Shown: piece by piece, positions 59,320 through 64,000 of the stretch
Layout: each line of letters starts with the position of its first letter
Numbering within the stretch: the stretch's first letter is position 1
Source of the DNA: JBFHRE01 sp041746105
GTDB taxonomy: Bacteria; Actinomycetota; Acidimicrobiia; Spongiisociales; ZC4RG35
DNA: 64,000 nucleotides
NCBI GenBank assembly: GCA_041746105.1
Contig: JBGTHP010000017.1
Span: forward strand, 1 to 64,000
Reading direction: 5' to 3'
Made by a program: the position numbers and the translations under genes
Notes under the pieces: generated by a model
Seen by the model: only the letters and a program-made list of their open reading frames with translations
Told to the model about the DNA's origin: nothing
The model's database searches: none

Positions 59320-60641
59320 CGAGCCGTCTCCTCGATCGCCTCGGCCAAACTGTCCAACACCATCTCCAGAGTCCCATCGAGATGGGCTTCCATCAGAAAC
59401 CAGGTCTCGTATGGGGACGGTGGGAGCAAGACACCCCGGGCCAAAGCGGCATGGAAGAACCGGTTGAACCACCCCTGGTCGAGACCGACGACGTCATCCC
59501 AGTTCAAAGCCTGGTCGATACCGAGAAACATGCCGACCATCCCACCCACGTGGTGGACCAACCCGGGTAGCCCTGTCCGACGAATAGCCCCCTCCAGCCG
59601 TATCGTCATCAATTCTCCAGCCGCGTCAAAACGTGGATACAGGTCGGGATGAGCGGCCAAGTACCGCAAGGTGGCGATCCCAGCCGCGGTCACGATCGGG
59701 TTACCGGCGAGAGTGCCCGCCTGATACACGGGCCCCTCAGGAGAGATCATCCGCATCAGATCTGCTCGACCGCCGTATGCCGCAGCCGGCGTCCCTCCGG
59801 CCACCACCTTTCCCAGAGCCGTCAAATCTGGTGTGACGCCGTACCGACCCTGTGCGCCGCCCAAAGCCACACGAAAACCGGTCATGACCTCGTCGAAGAT
59901 CAATAGGGCCCCGTTGGCGTCACACACACTCCGCAGTCCTTGCAGGAAGCCGTTGACTGGCGGGACACAACCCATGTTGCCGGCCACGGGCTCCACGATC
60001 ACCGCAGCCACCTGACCATCTTCCATGAGCGAGGAGACCGAGCCGAGATCGTTGTAACGGGCAACTCGTGTATCGGATACGGTCCCCTGAGGCACACCAG
60101 GGCTGGAAGGCTCCCCGAAGGTGGCGAGACCCGACCCGGCCCTGACCAAGAATGCGTCACTATGCCCGTGATAACAGCCTTCGAATTTGACCACGACAGG
60201 ACGCCCCGTGGCGGCCCGGGCCAATCTCAACGTCGACGCAGTTGCCTCCGTACCCGAGTTCACCATCCGTACCACCTCCACCGAAGGGACCAGGGAGCAG
60301 ATCAGCTCGGCCAGCTCTACTTCGGAAATGGTGGGCACACCGAAGGAAGTTCCCCTTCGTATCGCCTCTCCGATCGCATCCAAAACCTCCGGATGGGCAT
60401 GGCCGAGGATCAGCGCTCCCCAGGAAGCAATGAAGTCCACGAGTTCTTCGCCCTCGACCGTTCGGAGGCGGGCACCCATGCCAGAGTCGATGAATGGAGG
60501 GGTGCCACCCACCGCCCGAAAGGCCCGCACCGGAGAGTTGACCCCGCCCGGCATCACCTCATTCGCTCGGCGATACCAGCTGGCGGAATCAACTCGGCCG
60601 ACAAGATTCGTTCGTGTAGAAGGAGTAGCACGTTTGGCCAT
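59316..60641 (-). CDS. hemL: Glutamate-1-semialdehyde 2,1-aminomutase
   Basis: PLP enzyme that turns glutamate semialdehyde into 5-aminolevulinate. The 441-residue protein has MPGGVNSPVRAFRAVGGTPP, FEGCYHGHSDAFLV, LIFDEVMTGFRVALGGAQG and the PLP lysine in LTALGKVVAGGTPAAAYGG. ATG at 60641 shares one base with the hemB stop (TGATG). With HemA it forms the C5 route to aminolevulinate. Confidence 0.96.
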   Translation of the reverse strand: MAKRATPSTRTNLVGRVDSASWYRRANEVMPGGVNSPVRAFRAVGGTPPFIDSGMGARLRTVEGEELVDFIASWGALILGHAHPEVLDAIGEAIRRGTSFGVPTISEVELAELICSLVPSVEVVRMVNSGTEATASTLRLARAATGRPVVVKFEGCYHGHSDAFLVRAGSGLATFGEPSSPGVPQGTVSDTRVARYNDLGSVSSLMEDGQVAAVIVEPVAGNMGCVPPVNGFLQGLRSVCDANGALLIFDEVMTGFRVALGGAQGRYGVTPDLTALGKVVAGGTPAAAYGGRADLMRMISPEGPVYQAGTLAGNPIVTAAGIATLRYLAAHPDLYPRFDAAGELMTIRLEGAIRRTGLPGLVHHVGGMVGMFLGIDQALNWDDVVGLDQGWFNRFFHAALARGVLLPPSPYETWFLMEAHLDGTLEMVLDSLAEAIEETAR

Positions 60642-61624
60642 CACCTGACCTCCCCGATGAGCCGAGCGGCGTCCAACGCGAAATATGTGAGCACGATCGA
60701 GGCACCGGCCCGGCAAATCCCAGTGAGCGATTCCATCATGACCCGGTCCCGCTCGATCCAGCCGTGCTCGGCCGCAGCCTCGATCATGGCGAACTCACCC
60801 GACACCTGATAGGCGACCACTGGCACCTCGACCCGCTCCCATACCTGTCGGACGATGTCCAAGTAGGGACCAGCCGGTTTCACCATCACCATGTCGGCGC
60901 CCTCAGCCACATCCAGCAGGGCCTCCCGTACAGACTCCCGGGCGTTGGGGGGATCCATCTGATGCGTCCGCCGGTCGCCGAAGGCCGGTGCAGATTCGGC
61001 GGCCTCCCGAAAGGGTCCGTAGTAGCCCGACGCGTATTTGACTGCATACGAGCACACCGCAGCTGAGGTGTGGCCCTCATTGTCGAGCACGGCGCGGATG
61101 GCCGCCACCCGGCCGTCCATCATGTCCGATGGCGCAACTACGTCGGCGCCGGCATCGGCATATACGACCGCAGCTCGGGCCAGAAGGGGCAGTGCGGAAT
61201 CGTTGTCTACGTTGCCACCTCTCAGCGGCCCACAATGCCCGTGGCTCGTGTACTCGCACAGGCACACATCTGCCCAACGAACGAGCTCGGGAGCGGCCGA
61301 GGCCACCGCCCGGATCGCCCGAGGCACCGGCCCCTCCGGCTCCCAAGCCGATGAGCCCAGTTCGTCCTTGTGCTCGGGGATCCCGAAGAAGATGATGCCA
61401 CCGATCCCCGCCGCCTCGGCCTCCTTGGCGATGAGTGTCACCTGGTCCACCGAGAGCTGAGCCTGGCCGGGCATCGACTTGATCGGCTTCCTGACGCCCT
61501 CGCCCGGCACGACGAAAACAGGAAGTACGAACTGGGCGGGGTGAAGACGGGTCTCGGCCACCGCCCGGCGTAGAGCGTCTCGCGTCCTCAAGCGGCGGGG
61601 ACGCACGGCCGGAAAACTGCTCAC
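60641..61624 (-). CDS. hemB: Delta-aminolevulinic acid dehydratase
   Basis: Joins two aminolevulinates to porphobilinogen. The 327-residue protein has the cysteine-rich metal site DVCLCEYTSHGHCG, typical of zinc-type enzymes, and two active-site lysines in SYAVKYASGYYGPF and MVMVKPAGPYLDIV. The start is GTG at 61624 in a GTGA overlap with hemD. Confidence 0.96.
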   Translation of the reverse strand: MSSFPAVRPRRLRTRDALRRAVAETRLHPAQFVLPVFVVPGEGVRKPIKSMPGQAQLSVDQVTLIAKEAEAAGIGGIIFFGIPEHKDELGSSAWEPEGPVPRAIRAVASAAPELVRWADVCLCEYTSHGHCGPLRGGNVDNDSALPLLARAAVVYADAGADVVAPSDMMDGRVAAIRAVLDNEGHTSAAVCSYAVKYASGYYGPFREAAESAPAFGDRRTHQMDPPNARESVREALLDVAEGADMVMVKPAGPYLDIVRQVWERVEVPVVAYQVSGEFAMIEAAAEHGWIERDRVMMESLTGICRAGASIVLTYFALDAARLIGEVR

Positions 61625-62298
61625 ACTGTCACCCCCAAATAGAACGCCATAGCCCGCGCCAGATATCGATGAGAAGGGCGGTCGGCGATCACGTCCGGCG
61701 ACCGGTGAGGGGCGACCGCGTCCCTCGTGGTGGGTCCGATCACCCCAACCACAATGGCATCCAAGGCACGAGACAGAAGCCAGCCCTGGACCGCCGAAGG
61801 CGAGGCGAAAGCTACCGCCTCAACTGGTGCGGATCCGGGAGACACCGGGACAGACCGGTAGACCTCGAATTCGCTCAAGCGGGTGGCTCGCTCTTTGAGC
61901 ATCTCAACAGCTCCATGATCCATCCCGGCAGCATGAGGGAATACCACGCAGGAAGAGGCCAACAAATCGGGCATCCGCTCGACAAGATCAACAAGCCCTG
62001 ATCGACCGCGCACCACGACCCGACCGCCCCGCGCCACAACTGCGGCAGACGTCCTCTCTCCGACTGCGCCCACCGCAACTGCCGGCATCGTGCCATCGGG
62101 CCAGAGAAGGTCGAGAGTACGGATAGACGTGATTACCAAAAGCTCGGCCCGCGATGCCGCCTCACGGGCTTGGGCCAATACCACTGGGCCTGATGGCACG
62201 ACTCGGATGCACGGCAGACGCACCGGCTCGAGCCCATGCCAACGAAATGCGGGCGCCGCTCTCTCAAAACGGTCCGTGGTGATCGCGACGCGTATCAC
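61621..62298 (-). CDS. hemD: Uroporphyrinogen III synthase
   Basis: Closes and inverts ring D of hydroxymethylbilane. This poorly conserved two-lobed protein of 225 residues is called mainly by position between hemC and hemB. The strand-loop patterns VAITTDRFERAAPAFRWHGL, AVGAVGERTSAAVVARGG and the late ALDAIVVGVIGPTTRDAVAP match the family. GTG at 62298 overlaps the hemC stop by four bases and starts the protein at VIRVAITT. Confidence 0.88.
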   Translation of the reverse strand: MIRVAITTDRFERAAPAFRWHGLEPVRLPCIRVVPSGPVVLAQAREAASRAELLVITSIRTLDLLWPDGTMPAVAVGAVGERTSAAVVARGGRVVVRGRSGLVDLVERMPDLLASSCVVFPHAAGMDHGAVEMLKERATRLSEFEVYRSVPVSPGSAPVEAVAFASPSAVQGWLLSRALDAIVVGVIGPTTRDAVAPHRSPDVIADRPSHRYLARAMAFYLGVTV

Positions 62299-63155
62299 AG
62301 CCCCAACTCCTTGCGCGCTTCCGCCACCACAACCTCCGGGCATTCGCCCCAGGCGACTGCCCGGCGGCGACCTCGGTCATCCGCGACAAAGACGTCGAGC
62401 CTGATCTTTTCGTCCTCGCGAGTGGCGTAGGCTCCGAGCGCAGACCGGCACCCTGCTCCGGTCTCTGCCAGCAACAAGCGCTCCGCCGACAGGCAGATCC
62501 GAAGCCAATCGTCATCGATGGTGGCGGCGACCTCCGCAAATTCGCTTCCGGTTCGTGTCTCGACAGCCAATGCACCCTGACCGGGCGCCGGGACCATTTG
62601 CGCTATATCGAAACGCTCACCGATCAGGTCGGAGCGCCCCAAACGGACCAAGGCCGCCTCGGCCAGGACCGCCGCATCCACGTGACCGGCTGCGACCTTG
62701 TCGAGCCGTGTACCGACATTCCCTCTCATTTCGATGGTTCTCAAATCGGGCCTCAGGGCCAACAGCTGCTCGATACGCCGCGGGCTTCCCGTACCGACCA
62801 CGGCTCCCGGCCCAAGTTCCTCGAGGGTCGACCCCACCAGAACATCGCACGGCGATCCACGCTCGGGAAAGGCTGCCAGCACCAACTCTCTTGGCCCGTC
62901 GACCGGGAGATCCTTCAGAGAATGGACCGCTAGATCGGCCCTCCCCTCTACCACCTCCCTCTGCACCGAGCGGACAAAAGCGCCCAGCTCGCTCAGCTCG
63001 GCAATCGCACTTTCCTGATGGCGATCACCGGAGGTGACGACCTCGACCAACGGCACTCTCAGTCCTGGGAAACCGTCTCGCAGCCGGTCAGCCACAAGAC
63101 CTGCCTGAACCAGGGCCAATGGAGAACTCCGGGTGGCGATCCTCACTTCATTCAT
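62295..63155 (-). CDS. hemC: Porphobilinogen deaminase
   Basis: Polymerises four porphobilinogens into hydroxymethylbilane. The 286-residue protein has VRIATRSSPLALVQAGLVAD, LKDLPVDGPRELVLAAFPER, GTGSPRRIEQLLALRPDL, GAVVGTG and the dipyrromethane-cofactor cysteine in TGAGCRSALGAYA. ATG at 63155 overlaps the hemA stop by eight bases; the frame upstream is unlike the family. Confidence 0.96.
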   Translation of the reverse strand: MNEVRIATRSSPLALVQAGLVADRLRDGFPGLRVPLVEVVTSGDRHQESAIAELSELGAFVRSVQREVVEGRADLAVHSLKDLPVDGPRELVLAAFPERGSPCDVLVGSTLEELGPGAVVGTGSPRRIEQLLALRPDLRTIEMRGNVGTRLDKVAAGHVDAAVLAEAALVRLGRSDLIGERFDIAQMVPAPGQGALAVETRTGSEFAEVAATIDDDWLRICLSAERLLLAETGAGCRSALGAYATREDEKIRLDVFVADDRGRRRAVAWGECPEVVVAEARKELGL

Positions 63156-64000
63156 CGTCGAGTCCGAAAGCCTCGGCCAGCAAGTCCACTGAGCCGACGC
63201 CTCGCTCTGAAGAGGCGAGGAAGGAGATCGGCGCGTGGAGAATCCGGCGGGCAACGGTGTGCGCGAGCTGTCGCATCACCTGATCAGGGTCCTGGGCCTG
63301 CTGCAAACGGCCGGCGAAACGGCCAGACTCTTCGCTGACCAATTCATCTGCCTGCCTGACCATCATCGCAATCACTCTCCCCACACGGTCGGGCGCTGTG
63401 ATCCGGTGCCATGCTGCGGCCGCCCACCTCGTCACGCTTTCCTCGGATTCGGCTGATGTTTCGGCATTGACGGAGGAAGCCACGTCATCGATCCCCAAAT
63501 AGCGCATCGGACCGCCGGGTTCGGGTCGCGTGAACCCTGGCGGCATCGCCAGGTCGATCACCGTGACCGGCTCGGTCCGCGATCCAAGAGCTGCGGCCAG
63601 CGCCTTGTCGCTCAACAAAGGGGCCTTGCCTGGCACTGTTGAGATCACAACCGGGTAGGTCGCGAGCGCCTCGGCTACGCCCTTCCAGGCAAGACTCGCG
63701 CGACCTGCAACATTGCTGGGCCGGCGGGCAAAGATCGAGACATCGGCCCCATCTAGTTGCTCGGCCGCAGCACGAGCCATGACGCCCGCTCCGAGTATCG
63801 CCACCCGTTCGAAACGTGCCGCCTCCCTGGCAGCCACCGCCGCCAACGATCCGCGTGGTGCATTTCCGGATAGACGTCGGCTGTTCCGGCCTATTCCGAT
63901 CGCTGCTTCCAACACCCTCCCCAAACTTCCGGGATCAGGCGAAACTCGCCGCCAGACAGCGACGGCATGTCGGAACTGGCCGAGTACCTCCGGTTCTCCG
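63148..64000 (-). CDS. hemA: Glutamyl-tRNA reductase, C-terminal part (5' end outside window)
   Basis: Reduces Glu-tRNA to glutamate semialdehyde, the committed step of C5 haem synthesis. The frame is open to the window edge and begins GEPEVLGQFRHAVAVWRRVS, the family's conserved segment. The NADPH-binding motif ILGAGVMARAAAEQL and a helical dimerisation domain follow. About 283 residues are present; the catalytic-cysteine N-terminal domain lies beyond 64000. It is the first gene of the haem run in this window. Confidence 0.93.
   Translation of the reverse strand, partial: GEPEVLGQFRHAVAVWRRVSPDPGSLGRVLEAAIGIGRNSRRLSGNAPRGSLAAVAAREAARFERVAILGAGVMARAAAEQLDGADVSIFARRPSNVAGRASLAWKGVAEALATYPVVISTVPGKAPLLSDKALAAALGSRTEPVTVIDLAMPPGFTRPEPGGPMRYLGIDDVASSVNAETSAESEESVTRWAAAAWHRITAPDRVGRVIAMMVRQADELVSEESGRFAGRLQQAQDPDQVMRQLAHTVARRILHAPISFLASSERGVGSVDLLAEAFGLDDE

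Noticed and set aside
58525..59652. Plus-strand open frame of 375 codons
   Set aside because: Antisense to hemE and hemL, which are complete and conserved; a shadow caused by GC-rich codon use.

Overview
The window is from a high-GC member of the Actinomycetota. The Pup-proteasome locus, the actinobacterial integration host factor MihF, a DUF4193 protein, a motif-less PriA and the coproporphyrin-dependent haem pathway (HemQ/HemH/HemY) all point there. The 16S fragment and the overall gene complement would suit an Acidimicrobiia-like lineage, but this is inference and no database was searched. Coding is dense and strongly biased to the minus strand. Neighbouring genes overlap by 1, 4, 8 or 11 bases again and again, and GTG/TTG starts are common. 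No IS element, CRISPR array, tRNA or prophage was seen.

Layout, left to right. 1-1273: 5' half of a minus-strand 16S rRNA and its leader. 1274-9620: translation genes infC-rpmI-rplT-rRNA methylase-pheS-pheT, then argF, a 3-methyladenine glycosylase and tyrS, all reading into the rRNA operon. The leader of infC carries a terminator-like attenuator, and infC itself appears to start at AUC. 9692-25259: a long co-directional run nadK-recN-mihF-gmk-rpoZ-coaBC-metK-priA-def-fmt-rsmB-rpe-response regulator-ribD-ribE-ribBA-ribH. It begins with a previously unlabelled 51-codon ORF. 25299-26006: one plus-strand rhomboid protease.

26003-43933: one almost unbroken minus-strand run that starts with the proteasome system (arc/mpa-dop-pup-prcB-prcA-pafA-pafB-pafC). 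It continues through a zinc-ribbon gene, tatA/B, tatC, helY, a lipid kinase, DUF4193, a polyprenol-phosphate mannose synthase, and small metabolic enzymes (GNAT, Nudix, M20 peptidase, HAD phosphatase). The proteasome-pafBC-Tat-HelY order is the one known from Mycobacterium. 44081-46384: a ferredoxin, then a compact tRNA T-loop modification cassette: trmI (m1A58), a TtuA-like 2-thiouridine synthetase, a 64-residue TtuB/ThiS-like sulfur carrier ending in Gly-Gly, and a 30-residue membrane microprotein, all tightly packed.

46424-55185: an accessory stretch with mixed strands. It holds small membrane proteins, an MFS exporter, a YgjP-like metallopeptidase, a cupredoxin lipoprotein, a GNAT, a DUF2652-SRPBCC protein, and a 652-residue protein that joins a papain-like (C1) peptidase to a serine alpha/beta-hydrolase. 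55190-64000: a nine-gene haem operon hemA-hemC-hemD-hemB-hemL-hemE-hemQ-hemH-hemY in which every junction overlaps; hemA runs off the right edge.

The items most worth a second look are the T-loop modification cassette lying next to the Pup system (two small protein-modifier-like proteins within 6 kb), the C1 peptidase/hydrolase fusion, the non-AUG infC start with its attenuator, and the tyrosyl-tRNA synthetase whose HIGH motif reads TLGW.
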